Shown: piece by piece, positions 8,444 through 16,646 of the stretch
How positions within the stretch are numbered: the stretch's first letter is position 1
Layout of the letters: the number at the start of each line of letters is the position of its first letter
Assembly (NCBI RefSeq): GCF_004153545.1
Contig: NZ_SDVA01000022.1
Span: forward strand, 1 to 46,355
Direction of reading: 5' to 3'
From: Serinicoccus sediminis
GTDB lineage: Bacteria; Actinomycetota; Actinomycetes; Actinomycetales; Dermatophilaceae
DNA length: 46,355 bases
Program-made: the position numbers and the translations under genes
The notes under the pieces: model-generated
Database searches by the model: none
What the model was told of the DNA's origin: nothing
Seen by the model: only the letters and a program-made list of their open reading frames with translations

Positions 8444-9082
8444 TCAGCGCCACGTGCCGACCACGACCCGGACGTGACCGCCTCGACGGCTCCACGAGCG
8501 GGCGGCCTCCAGCTCTGGCTGGACGACGGTCCAGGCATGGGCGTCGATGTCGGCGCCGCCGAGCCAGCACGCGAGCCGGGCCAGCGGTGCCGCCCAGGCC
8601 GCGATCCCGGTGGGGCGGGCCATGTCGACGACCGCGACGCCCGCACCCGGCGCCAGCACCGTGGTGAGGGCCCGCCACACCCGGGAGGGGTCCGGGGCGA
8701 GCGAGAGGGCGTAGGTGGCCACCACGGCGTCGAAGGGCTGCCCCCCGGCCGCCGCGCGGAGCACGCCCTCGTCGGCCATGTCGCCCTGCACCAGCCGCAC
8801 CGTCCCGCCGCCGGAGCCGTCGGCCGGGCCCGGTGGGGCCGCCTTGCGCCGGGCCGCGTCCAGCATCGCGGCGCTGCGGTCTACACCCACGACGTGACCG
8901 CTCGGGCCGACCTCGCGCAGCAGGAGCGGCAGGTTGAGGCCCGTCCCGCACCCGACGTCGAGGACCCGCTGCCCGGGCGACAGCCCCAGGGCCCGGATGC
9001 CGAGGTGCCGGCCCACGGCATACACCGGCTCACCGGACAGCAGGTCGTAGGTGCGGGCGGTGAGCGCGCCGTAGCGGTCCAC
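8444..9082 (-). CDS. class I SAM-dependent methyltransferase
   Basis: A 212-residue Rossmann-fold methyltransferase. Motif I is VLDVGCGTG (residues 40-48), the acidic end of beta-2 is VVGVDRS, and the post-motif block VQGDMAD and FDAVVATYALS are present. The N-terminal YDLLSGEPVYAVGR resembles UbiE/MenG-like and phospholipid-modifying enzymes, but the acceptor is not identifiable. The GTG at 9082 lies two bases after the upstream helicase stop, so it is coupled to that gene. The UbiA-family gene follows 50 bp downstream, suggesting both act on a prenylated lipid or quinone. Confidence 0.85.
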   Translation of the reverse strand: MDRYGALTARTYDLLSGEPVYAVGRHLGIRALGLSPGQRVLDVGCGTGLNLPLLLREVGPSGHVVGVDRSAAMLDAARRKAAPPGPADGSGGGTVRLVQGDMADEGVLRAAAGGQPFDAVVATYALSLAPDPSRVWRALTTVLAPGAGVAVVDMARPTGIAAWAAPLARLACWLGGADIDAHAWTVVQPELEAARSWSRRGGHVRVVVGTWR

Positions 9083-9084
9083 CC

Positions 9085-12000
9085 TCAGCCCACGGGCTCG
9101 GGCACGGCGCCAGCACCCAACGGCGTGCCGCACAGGCTGATGAAGGCGCCCAGCTGGAGCACGGCGCCCGGGCTGGACGGCAGGTGCGCGGTGAGCGCCG
9201 CGGACCGGATGAGCACCGCCTTCCACTGGGCTCGCGAGATCGCGACGTTGAGACGGTTGCGGCTCAGCAGGAAACCCATGCCGCGGGGCACGTCGGCAGC
9301 CGACGACGCGGTCATCGACAGGATCGCGACGACGGCCTCCTGCCCCTGGAACGCGTCGACCGTGCCCACCCGCACCTCGTCCAGCCCGGCCTGGGCCAGA
9401 GATCGCCGGACGAGCGCGACCTGGGCGTTGAAGGGCGCGACGACGAGGACGTCGCGCTGGCCGGTCCTCCGCGGCCCGGCCGGGTCCTCGGGGTCGGTCC
9501 ACGTCAGGCCCAGGTGGGCCTGCACCTGCCGGACCACCTCGTCGGCCTCCTCGGGGGACTCGGTGCGGTTGCCCCGGTGCTCGAGCCGCACCACGTCCAG
9601 CCCGGGGGCGACGCCGTCCAGGTCGCGCCGCGCAGGCGGCTCCGCGGCGCCCAGCTGACCGGCGTAGGCCAGCTCGGACACGGCGGCGGTGACTGCCGGG
9701 TGCATGCGGTAGGTGCGCTCGAGGAAGTAGCCCCGCTCCGGGGGCAGCGTCGGCTCCCCGCCCATGACCCAGCCCAGGGCCGACTCGTCCACGGGCTCGG
9801 CGTGCGTGCCCTGGCTGACCTGCGGCAGCTGCTGCGGGTCGCCCAGCAGGAGCAGCCGGCGCGCGGACCGGGCGGCGCCGACCGTCGGCGCGAGGGCGAA
9901 CTGCCCCGCCTCGTCGACGACGAGCAGGTCCAGGCCACCGGGCTCGACGAGGTCGGGGTGGGAGAAGGTCCAGGCGGTGCCGCCCAGGACGCACCCGGTC
10001 CCCCGGTGCTCATCGAGGTAGGCGGCGCGCGCGGCCGGGCTGTCCTTGAGCTCGGTCCATGGCGGGTCTGCGGTCCTGGCCTCGGACTTCCCGACCAGCC
10101 CGGTGTCGAGCCCCGCCCGGACGACCGCACCCAGGACGTTCTCGACGACGTGGTGCGACTGCGCGACCACGCCGACCCGCCAGCCGTGCTCCTCCACCAG
10201 CCGCCGGATGACCCGCGAGCCGGTCCAGGTCTTGCCGGTCCCCGGCGGGCCCTGGACGGCGACGTAGGAGTCGTCCATCGCCAGCAGTGCCGCGACGAGG
10301 TCCTCGCCCGGCCCGGACGCCGCGCCGTGCGGGAGCCGGCCGCCGTCGCGCAGCCGTGGCAGACGGCGGGCGAGCAGGTCGAAGGCTGCGCCGGCGGGCA
10401 GCGCCCCACGCGCGAGGGCCTCGGTGGCCACCCCGGCGATGGCCTGCGGGATGGGGTCGGGCCGGGGCGGGGAGTCCGGGGCGAGGGCGACCGGGAGGTC
10501 GGCGAAGACGTCGTCGGGCGGGCGCGCCTCGACGAGGTGCACCACGCGCGGGTCGTCGGGGTCGACCTCGATCCTGTCGCAGCGGGCCGCGGCGTAGGGC
10601 GCCCCGTCCGGGCCCTCCGCCCGGACCGGCCCGGGTGCGGCGTAGACCACCTGGGCCTTCCGCGCCGTGCTCCCCGGCCCCCAGTCGCCCACCAGCCGCA
10701 GGGTGCGCCGCCAGCTGCGGGCCTTGCCTCCCGGCGGAGCCCAGTCGGCCACCACCTCGGCGGACTCGACCGCGAAGACGTCCCGGGTGCGCGCCCAGCT
10801 CTCCAGCGGGTGCTGCAGCCGGTCGAAGTGGCCCCACCAGAACTGCTTGTCCTCCCGCCGGTGGTAGCCGATGGCCGTGGCCAGCATGGCCCACGCCTGC
10901 TGCTCGGGCGACCGGTCCTCCGCCGGCCCGTCCCCCGCCCGCGCCTGCAGGGCGTCCTCGAGCTCACCCTGCGACACGGCGCTCTCGCGCGCCGGCGGGG
11001 TGAGCACCCGGGGGACGACGCGGTCGCGCACCCCGGCCTCCTCGGCCCGCTCCAGCAGCCAGTCGCGCAGCCGCAGGGTGGAGAGGCAGTCGTAGCGGTT
11101 GTAGTCGGCCAGCTCGTCCAGGCGGCGGGTCGCCAGCTGCGGGTCGACGTCCTGCAGGGAGCGGAACTCGTGGTAGGCCAGGATCGAGGCGTCACCGGTG
11201 CTCACGCCGTCCTCGGACCGCAGGTCGGCACCCATGTAGAGCGGCTCGAGCTTCTTGATGCTGTAGGACGGCGCGGCGACGAGGACCGAGCCGCGCACGA
11301 CGGCGTAGAGGTCGACGAAGACCTCCGCCCGCAGCAGGTCGTCCAGCTCCTCCTCGCGCACCCGGTAGCGCATGGCCATGGCCTTGAGGGCGTTGGTCTC
11401 GTAGGGGGCGTAGTGGTAGACGTGCAGGTCCGGCCACCGCTCGCGACGTCGCGCCAGGTCGTCGACGAAGGCGGCGAACGCCGCGCGCTCGGCGGCGAAG
11501 GAGTGGGCCCAGGTCGGGGTGTAGCGACCGGCCGCATCGACCGCGCCCCAGAGGTACTGCAGCCCGGCCCGGCCGCGGTCCCCCTCGTCGTAGTGCGGGT
11601 CGCCCTCGAAGTCGAAGAAGAGGTCGCCCTCGCTGGGCGCGGGCAGCAGGGCGAGGGTCTGTGCCGCCGCACCGGTCAGGCGGTGGCCGGTGCCACCGGC
11701 GGCGGCACCGGCCTGCAGCACCGCCTGGTCGCGGAGCCGCTCGAAGGTCGCCGGCGCCATGTCCTCCGGCAGGGCCGGCGCGTCGGCCAGGTCGCGCACC
11801 GTGGTGAGGCCGGCTGCCCGCAGCTGCCCCCGTCTGCGCGAGTCCACCCCGGCGACCAGCAGCACGTCGTCCGCGGCGGCCGCCGCGGCCACGCACTCCT
11901 CGCAGCGCCCGCACACGGCATACCGGTCGTCGCCCCAGCGCACCGCCGAGCCGCCCTCCAGGTGGGCGCGCAGGAACGGCTCGAACCGACCGCGCACCTC

Positions 12001-12564
12001 CGCGAACACCGAGACGAGGTCGCTCGTCGGCAGGTCCCGGCGCTCGCCGGAGCCGAGCAGCAGGCTGGCGGTGGCCGACACGGGCACCCCCGTGCGCCCC
12101 AGCTGCTCGGCGTAGGCGCCGAGCTGCACCAGCGCCAGCGCCGACTCCGAGCGGGCGAGCTTGGCGTCACACACCCGCCAGCCGTCGTCCGTGCGCTCGA
12201 GGACGTCGGCGTAGCCCAGCATGCGGCCGTCGAAGAAGCAGGCCTGGGAGACCGCCCGGGCCCCGCCGGTGAGCGCGGCGCGGGTCGCGTCGGCGGCCTC
12301 GCGCAGCGACCCCGCCGACAGCGGCGGCGCCGGCCGCGCCAGCTCGAGGAGCCCGCCCCGGTCCCGGTATGCCGTGAGCAGCTCGGCCTCGTGCCGGTCC
12401 CCCAGCCGGGACAGCAGCTCGCGCATCGGGTCCCGCGCCGGCTCGGCGGGCGGACGGCGGCCGAGCACACCGTCGACGTGGCGCAGGAAGGCGTACTCGC
12501 AGCCCAGCGCCGCGCGCAGGTCCGACGGGCTCCACACCACCTGTTGCGGCCCCAGCACCAGCAT
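9085..12564 (-). CDS. TM0106-type RecB-like nuclease fused to DNA2-like superfamily 1 helicase
   Basis: A 1159-residue protein. The N-terminal half resembles the RecB-family (PD-D/ExK) nuclease of TM0106-type proteins: GYAD (D120), then DAKLA (133-137), then a Q-x6-Y helix. A Cys cluster CGRCEEC may bind metal or Fe-S. The C-terminal half is a DNA2/UPF1-like helicase: Walker A GPPGTGKT (about residue 770), Walker B LLVVDEAGQ, GDPQQLPQ, TVDAFQGQE and NVAISRA. The ATG at 12564 is preceded by AGGAGG eight bases away; an 85-codon in-frame extension upstream would overlap the divergent channel gene. The likely role is processing of DNA or RNA ends; no partner genes are nearby. It is divergent from the potassium channel by 97 bp. 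Confidence 0.9.
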   Translation of the reverse strand: MLVLGPQQVVWSPSDLRAALGCEYAFLRHVDGVLGRRPPAEPARDPMRELLSRLGDRHEAELLTAYRDRGGLLELARPAPPLSAGSLREAADATRAALTGGARAVSQACFFDGRMLGYADVLERTDDGWRVCDAKLARSESALALVQLGAYAEQLGRTGVPVSATASLLLGSGERRDLPTSDLVSVFAEVRGRFEPFLRAHLEGGSAVRWGDDRYAVCGRCEECVAAAAAADDVLLVAGVDSRRRGQLRAAGLTTVRDLADAPALPEDMAPATFERLRDQAVLQAGAAAGGTGHRLTGAAAQTLALLPAPSEGDLFFDFEGDPHYDEGDRGRAGLQYLWGAVDAAGRYTPTWAHSFAAERAAFAAFVDDLARRRERWPDLHVYHYAPYETNALKAMAMRYRVREEELDDLLRAEVFVDLYAVVRGSVLVAAPSYSIKKLEPLYMGADLRSEDGVSTGDASILAYHEFRSLQDVDPQLATRRLDELADYNRYDCLSTLRLRDWLLERAEEAGVRDRVVPRVLTPPARESAVSQGELEDALQARAGDGPAEDRSPEQQAWAMLATAIGYHRREDKQFWWGHFDRLQHPLESWARTRDVFAVESAEVVADWAPPGGKARSWRRTLRLVGDWGPGSTARKAQVVYAAPGPVRAEGPDGAPYAAARCDRIEVDPDDPRVVHLVEARPPDDVFADLPVALAPDSPPRPDPIPQAIAGVATEALARGALPAGAAFDLLARRLPRLRDGGRLPHGAASGPGEDLVAALLAMDDSYVAVQGPPGTGKTWTGSRVIRRLVEEHGWRVGVVAQSHHVVENVLGAVVRAGLDTGLVGKSEARTADPPWTELKDSPAARAAYLDEHRGTGCVLGGTAWTFSHPDLVEPGGLDLLVVDEAGQFALAPTVGAARSARRLLLLGDPQQLPQVSQGTHAEPVDESALGWVMGGEPTLPPERGYFLERTYRMHPAVTAAVSELAYAGQLGAAEPPARRDLDGVAPGLDVVRLEHRGNRTESPEEADEVVRQVQAHLGLTWTDPEDPAGPRRTGQRDVLVVAPFNAQVALVRRSLAQAGLDEVRVGTVDAFQGQEAVVAILSMTASSAADVPRGMGFLLSRNRLNVAISRAQWKAVLIRSAALTAHLPSSPGAVLQLGAFISLCGTPLGAGAVPEPVG

Positions 12565-12661
12565 CCGCTCCACCTCCTCCGGCGCGGCCCAGCCTCGCAC
12601 ACCGCACCGACAGTCCTGCCCGCGGCCGCGCTCCCGGGCGTGACCCGCGCGGCCTGGGATC

Positions 12662-13390
12662 ATGGCGGGCATGAACCGCCTGGAGCGTTGGGAGTCGCGC
12701 ACCCAGACCCCCCTGATGATCGCCGCCCTCGTCTTCCTCGTGGCCTTCGCGATCCCCATCGTCGACCCGGGCCTGCCGTCGGGCGTGCGGCGGACCTCCA
12801 TGGTGGTCCAGGACGTCATCTGGGGGGTGTTCGTCGTCGACTACGCCTACCGTCTCGCGGTGGCGCCCCGCCGGTGGGCCTTCGTCCGCAGGCACCCGCT
12901 CGACCTCGCCGCGGTGGCGCTGCCCGCCCTGCGGCCGCTGCGCCTGGTCGCGGCGCTGTCCTTCGTGCACCAGGTGGCCGGGGAGAAGCTGCGCGGCCAC
13001 GTGGCGCTCTACGTCACGACCGCCACCCTCCTGGTCGTCACCATCTCCTCCCTGGCGGTCCTCAACGCCGAGCGGGGCCACCCGGACGCGAGCATCCAGA
13101 CGTGGCAGGAGTCGCTGTGGTGGTCCTTCGTGACCATCACCACGGTGGGCTACGGCGACTACGCCCCGGTCACCGGCGAGGGGCGTCTCTTCGCGGTCGG
13201 TCTCATGCTGTGCGGCATCGCGCTGCTCGGCATCGTCACGGCCAGCTTAGCGTCGTGGCTGCTCGAGCGGATCGCCGAGCCCGACCCCACCCGGCAGCCG
13301 GCCACCGCGGCCGACCTCGCCGAGCTCACCGAGCAGGTCCGCGAGCTGCGGGCCGAGCTCGCGGGGCTGCGCGGGACCGACCAGGCCTAG
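12662..13390 (+). CDS. voltage-gated-like potassium channel
   Basis: A 242-residue ion channel subunit with the K+ selectivity filter TVGYGD (residues 161-166). A pore helix (WWSFVTITT) precedes it and an inner helix follows. The N-terminal part has several shorter helices and an Arg-spaced segment (LRPLRLVAAL) resembling the S4 voltage sensor of six-helix channels. The C-terminus is a short predicted coiled coil (AELTEQVRELRAELAGL), a typical tetramerisation helix. ATG 12662 or 12671 may be the start. The stop codon overlaps that of the convergent HIT gene inside a CTAG tetramer. Confidence 0.9.
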   Translation: MAGMNRLERWESRTQTPLMIAALVFLVAFAIPIVDPGLPSGVRRTSMVVQDVIWGVFVVDYAYRLAVAPRRWAFVRRHPLDLAAVALPALRPLRLVAALSFVHQVAGEKLRGHVALYVTTATLLVVTISSLAVLNAERGHPDASIQTWQESLWWSFVTITTVGYGDYAPVTGEGRLFAVGLMLCGIALLGIVTASLASWLLERIAEPDPTRQPATAADLAELTEQVRELRAELAGLRGTDQA

Positions 13391-13806
13391 GCGGTCGCCT
13401 CCAGGGCCTCGCGCAGCCGGGCGGCGTGGTCGGCGGCCTCGCCGTCGTCGGCATACCTGGTCCTGGGCCAGAAGAAGCCGCGCAGACCGTCGCCCTTGGT
13501 CCTCGGCACCACGTGCACGTGCAGGTGCGGCACCGACTGGCTGACGACGTTGTTCATCGCCACGAAGCTGCCCTGGGCACCCAGCGCCGTGCGCACCGCG
13601 GCCGCGACCTCGCGGGCGGCGCCGAAGAGCGGCACGACGAGGTCGTCGGGCAGCTCGGTGAGGGTGTCGACGTGCCGCCGGGGCACGAGCAGCACGTGGC
13701 CCTTGAACACCGGTCGCGTGTCGAGGAAGCCGACGACGTCCTCCCGCTCCAGCACCAGGTGGGCCGGCTCCTCACCGGTGACGATGCGGCAGAAGAGGCA
13801 GCTCAT
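13387..13806 (-). CDS. HIT family hydrolase
   Basis: A 139-residue histidine-triad nucleotide hydrolase or transferase. The triad is HLHVH (residues 94-98) followed by VVPR. N-terminal CLFCRIV and later GHVLLVPRRH are also typical of bacterial HIT/HinT proteins. ATG 13806 is preferred over the GTG at 13815, because MSCLFC is the usual beginning. It lies 10 bp after the class III aminotransferase stop on the same strand, so it is the distal gene of the catabolic operon, though its role is probably housekeeping. Its TAG stop overlaps the opposite-strand TAG of the channel gene. Confidence 0.93.
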   Translation of the reverse strand: MSCLFCRIVTGEEPAHLVLEREDVVGFLDTRPVFKGHVLLVPRRHVDTLTELPDDLVVPLFGAAREVAAAVRTALGAQGSFVAMNNVVSQSVPHLHVHVVPRTKGDGLRGFFWPRTRYADDGEAADHAARLREALEATA

Positions 13807-13816
13807 GCCGCTCACG

Positions 13817-15145
13817 CTATCCGCCGGCAGCCCCCAGCACCTGGCGTATGCCGCCCGCCACGCCCGTCGCGATCGCGTCGACCTCGTCGTCGCTCACCAC
13901 GAGGGGCGGACCGAGCAGCAGCAGGTCGCCGTTCGTGCCGTCCGCGCACCCGGTGCTCGGGTAGACGAGCACCCCGCGCTCGCGGCAGGCCTCGGTGACC
14001 TGCTCGACCACCCGCTCGGCACGGGGCAACGGCTCGGCCGTGGCCACGTCGGCCACCAGCTCGACGGCCTGCAGCAGCCCGCGGCCGCGGACGTCACCGA
14101 TGCCGGCCACCCCGGCGAGCTCGCGGCGCAGCGCCCCGTGCAGCCGGGCACCCTGCCGCGCCGAGGCCTCGACGAGGCCGTCGCGCTGGAGGATGCGCAG
14201 CACGGCCAGCCCTGCGGCCGCCCCGACGACGTGGTGGGAGTAGGTGAAGCCGTGCACGAAGCCGGCCCGGGCCAGCACCTCGTGCACCGGCCCGCTGACC
14301 ACCGCGAGCCCGAGCGGCCAGTAGCCGGAGGCGGTGCCCTTGCCCGCCGTGAGCACGTCCGGGCGCAGCCCGAAGTGCTCGCTGGCGAACCACCGCCCGG
14401 TGCGGCCGAACCCGGTCATCACCTCGTCGGCGACGACGAGCACGCCGTGCCGACGGCATACCTCGGTCACGGCGGGCCAGTAGTCGTCCGGCGGGACGCA
14501 GGCCCCGAGCCCGGCCCCGGACACCGGCTCCGCCACGAACGCGGCGACCCGCCCGGGACCGACCCGCTCGATGGTCTCCTCGAGCACCTGCGCGTGCCGT
14601 GCCCCGCAGCCGTGCGGGTGGGTGTCCGGGAAGGCGCAGCGGTACTCGTACGGGGTGCTGGTGTGCTCGGCGCCGGTGAGCCAGGGCAGGTAGGGGGCGC
14701 GCAGCCCGGCGCGTCCGGAGACGCTCAGGGCGCCCCTGCTGTTGCCGTGGTAGGAGCCGCGCCGGCCGATGACGACGTCGCGGTCCTCGCCCCGGGCGAG
14801 GTGGTAGGCGCGGACCATCTTCAGGGCCGACTCCACCGCCTCGCTGCCCCCGGAGACGGGGTAGATGCGCGGGTCGTCCAACGGCAGCAGCGGAGCGAGG
14901 GCGTCGGCATACTCCTCCAGCACCTCGCTGGAGAAGGCCGAGCCGTGCACGTAGGCGACCCGCGACGCCTGCTCGGCCGTCGCCCGCACGACCTCCTCGA
15001 CCCCGTGGCCGACGCCGACGACGACCGCGCCGCCGGCCGCGTCGAGGTAGCGGCGGCCCTCGACGTCGACGAGGACCGCCCCCTCGCCCCGGTCGATGCG
15101 GACGCGCTCGCCGCCGCCGCGGGAGAAGACGTGCCGCGAACCCAT
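13817..15145 (-). CDS. class III PLP-dependent aminotransferase
   Basis: A 442-residue fold-type I aminotransferase of the class III (omega-aminotransferase) family. The PLP lysine is K269 in LTAGKGTASG. VVADEVMTGFGRTG holds the aspartate that contacts the pyridine nitrogen, and SGGSEAVESALK binds the cofactor phosphate. Members of this branch act on amines such as putrescine, beta-alanine, GABA or aromatic amino acids with pyruvate or 2-oxoglutarate; the substrate here is not determined. The start lies 4 bp after the upstream aminotransferase stop, so the two are cotranscribed with the ALDH. Two different aminotransferases in one operon suggest a multi-amine substrate. Confidence 0.9.
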   Translation of the reverse strand: MGSRHVFSRGGGERVRIDRGEGAVLVDVEGRRYLDAAGGAVVVGVGHGVEEVVRATAEQASRVAYVHGSAFSSEVLEEYADALAPLLPLDDPRIYPVSGGSEAVESALKMVRAYHLARGEDRDVVIGRRGSYHGNSRGALSVSGRAGLRAPYLPWLTGAEHTSTPYEYRCAFPDTHPHGCGARHAQVLEETIERVGPGRVAAFVAEPVSGAGLGACVPPDDYWPAVTEVCRRHGVLVVADEVMTGFGRTGRWFASEHFGLRPDVLTAGKGTASGYWPLGLAVVSGPVHEVLARAGFVHGFTYSHHVVGAAAGLAVLRILQRDGLVEASARQGARLHGALRRELAGVAGIGDVRGRGLLQAVELVADVATAEPLPRAERVVEQVTEACRERGVLVYPSTGCADGTNGDLLLLGPPLVVSDDEVDAIATGVAGGIRQVLGAAGG

Positions 15146-15149
15146 CCGG

Positions 15150-16514
15150 TCAGCCGCCGTGCGACGCCGCGGCGGCCGCGACGGCCTCGCCGAAGAGGTG
15201 CACCCCGGTCCGGGCCTCCTCGGGCGTCACGACGAGCGGCGGCGACATGCGGACGACGCTCTCCCCCGCCTCGAGCACCAGCAGCCCGCGCTCGAAGGCG
15301 GCCTGCTGCACGGCGGCCGAGAGCGCGGAGTCGGCGAACTCGACGCCGATCATGAGGCCGACGCCGCGCACGTCCACGACCACGTCGGGGTGGTCCTGCT
15401 GGATCGCCCGGAGGCCGGCGAGGATGTCCTCCCCCACCGTGCGGGCGTGCTCGAGCAGCCCCTCGGACTCGATGACCCGCAGCGTGGCCAGCCCGGCCGC
15501 GCACGGCACCGGGCTCCCGCCGTAGGTCGACCCGTGCGTGCCCGTCCCCCAGCTCTCCATGAGCGAGGCCTTCGCGATGAACGCCCCCAGCGGAAGCCCC
15601 GAGGCGATGCCCTTGGCGGACAGCAGGACGTCCGGCTCGACGCCGGTCTGCTCGATGGCCCACATGGTGCCGGTGCGCCCCATCCCGCACTGCACCTCGT
15701 CGGCGACGAGCAGGATGCCGTGCTCGTCGCAGAGCTCGCGCAGCCGCCGCATCCAGCCCTCGCCGGGGACGATGTAGCCACCCTCGCCCTGGATCGGCTC
15801 GACGAAGATCGCGGCGACCTCGCTCGGGGCCACGTCGTGGCGGAAGATCGTCTCCAGGGCGTCGAAGGTGGCCGTGTCGGAGGCGTCCTCACCCGCGGCG
15901 ACCTTGGCCGGGTCGGCGTAGGGGACGTGCAGCACGCCGGGCAGCAGCGGGCCGAAGCCCTGGTGGTACTTCGGCTTGGAGCTCGTCAGCGTGACGGCGC
16001 CCATGGTGCGGCCGTGGAAGGCGCCGAAGAAGCTGATGACGTAGGGCCGCTTCGTCGCGTAGCGGGCGAGCTTGAGCGCGCCCTCGACCGCCTCGGCGCC
16101 GGAGTTGGTGAGGAAGACCCGCACCGGCTCGCTCATCGGCGCGGTCCGCGCCAGCGCGTGGCACATCTGCGAGTAGACCGGCAGGAAGAAGTCGCTGGCC
16201 GAGTAGTGCAGCAGGTCGGCGGCCTGGTCCTGGACGGCCCGGACCACCTCGGGGTGGGCGTGGCCGGTCGAGTTCACCGCGATGCCGGCGTTGAAGTCGA
16301 GGAAGAGGTTGCCGTCGACGTCCTCGATGCGGCAGCCGCGGGCGCGGCGCGGGGCGAAGGGGTAGGCGCGGGGCAGCGACGGGCTGGTGATGGCCTGGTC
16401 GCCGGCGACGACCTCACGGGTGAGCGGGCCGGGCAGCTCGGTGCGCAGGTCCGGGACGGGGCGTGCGGGGTCGGCCCAGTCGGTGGTCGGCTCGGCCAGG
16501 GTGGTGTCGGTCAT
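15150..16514 (-). CDS. GABA/ornithine-type class III aminotransferase
   Basis: A 454-residue class III aminotransferase closer to 4-aminobutyrate and acetylornithine enzymes than its neighbour. It has TNSGAEAVEGALKLAR, FHGRTMGAVTLTS, VEPIQGEGGY, ADEVQCGMGRTG and the PLP lysine K301 in LSAKGIASG. The ATG at 16514 is preceded by CAGGAG. An N-terminal extension of about 30 residues is Pro/Asp-rich. Together with the upstream ALDH (glutamate-semialdehyde dehydrogenase type) it could convert ornithine, lysine or GABA-like compounds to a semialdehyde that the ALDH oxidises. Substrate assignment (GabT, ornithine or lysine aminotransferase) needs assay. Confidence 0.88.
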   Translation of the reverse strand: MTDTTLAEPTTDWADPARPVPDLRTELPGPLTREVVAGDQAITSPSLPRAYPFAPRRARGCRIEDVDGNLFLDFNAGIAVNSTGHAHPEVVRAVQDQAADLLHYSASDFFLPVYSQMCHALARTAPMSEPVRVFLTNSGAEAVEGALKLARYATKRPYVISFFGAFHGRTMGAVTLTSSKPKYHQGFGPLLPGVLHVPYADPAKVAAGEDASDTATFDALETIFRHDVAPSEVAAIFVEPIQGEGGYIVPGEGWMRRLRELCDEHGILLVADEVQCGMGRTGTMWAIEQTGVEPDVLLSAKGIASGLPLGAFIAKASLMESWGTGTHGSTYGGSPVPCAAGLATLRVIESEGLLEHARTVGEDILAGLRAIQQDHPDVVVDVRGVGLMIGVEFADSALSAAVQQAAFERGLLVLEAGESVVRMSPPLVVTPEEARTGVHLFGEAVAAAAASHGG

Positions 16515-16593
16515 GGGGTCTCCTGGGGGGTCGTGGGTGAGATGGGGGTATGCCGTGCCGCGCCGGCCGCCGTGCCGCGCCGGCGCGGCGGGG

Positions 16594-16637
16594 GGGCCGG
16601 CCGGTGGGAGGGCCGGCCGGTGGGAGGGCCGGCCGGC
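16594..16637. repeat. 16-bp tandem repeat, 2.7 copies, with GGCCGGCC cores
   Basis: The unit GGGCCGGCCGGTGGGA occurs at 16594-16609, 16610-16625 and partly at 16626-16636, between the ALDH stop and the next aminotransferase. Each copy holds the palindrome GGCCGGCC. It could act as a transcription attenuator between the two genes or simply be slipped-strand expansion. Confidence 0.8.
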
Positions 16638-16646
16638 GTCGAGGCC

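Noticed and set aside
9184-13998. Forward-strand open frame of about 1600 codons opposite the nuclease-helicase
   Set aside because: It is the antisense shadow of a gene with full motif support. Its composition is Arg/Gly/Pro/His-rich with no domain, as usual for long antisense frames in high-GC DNA.
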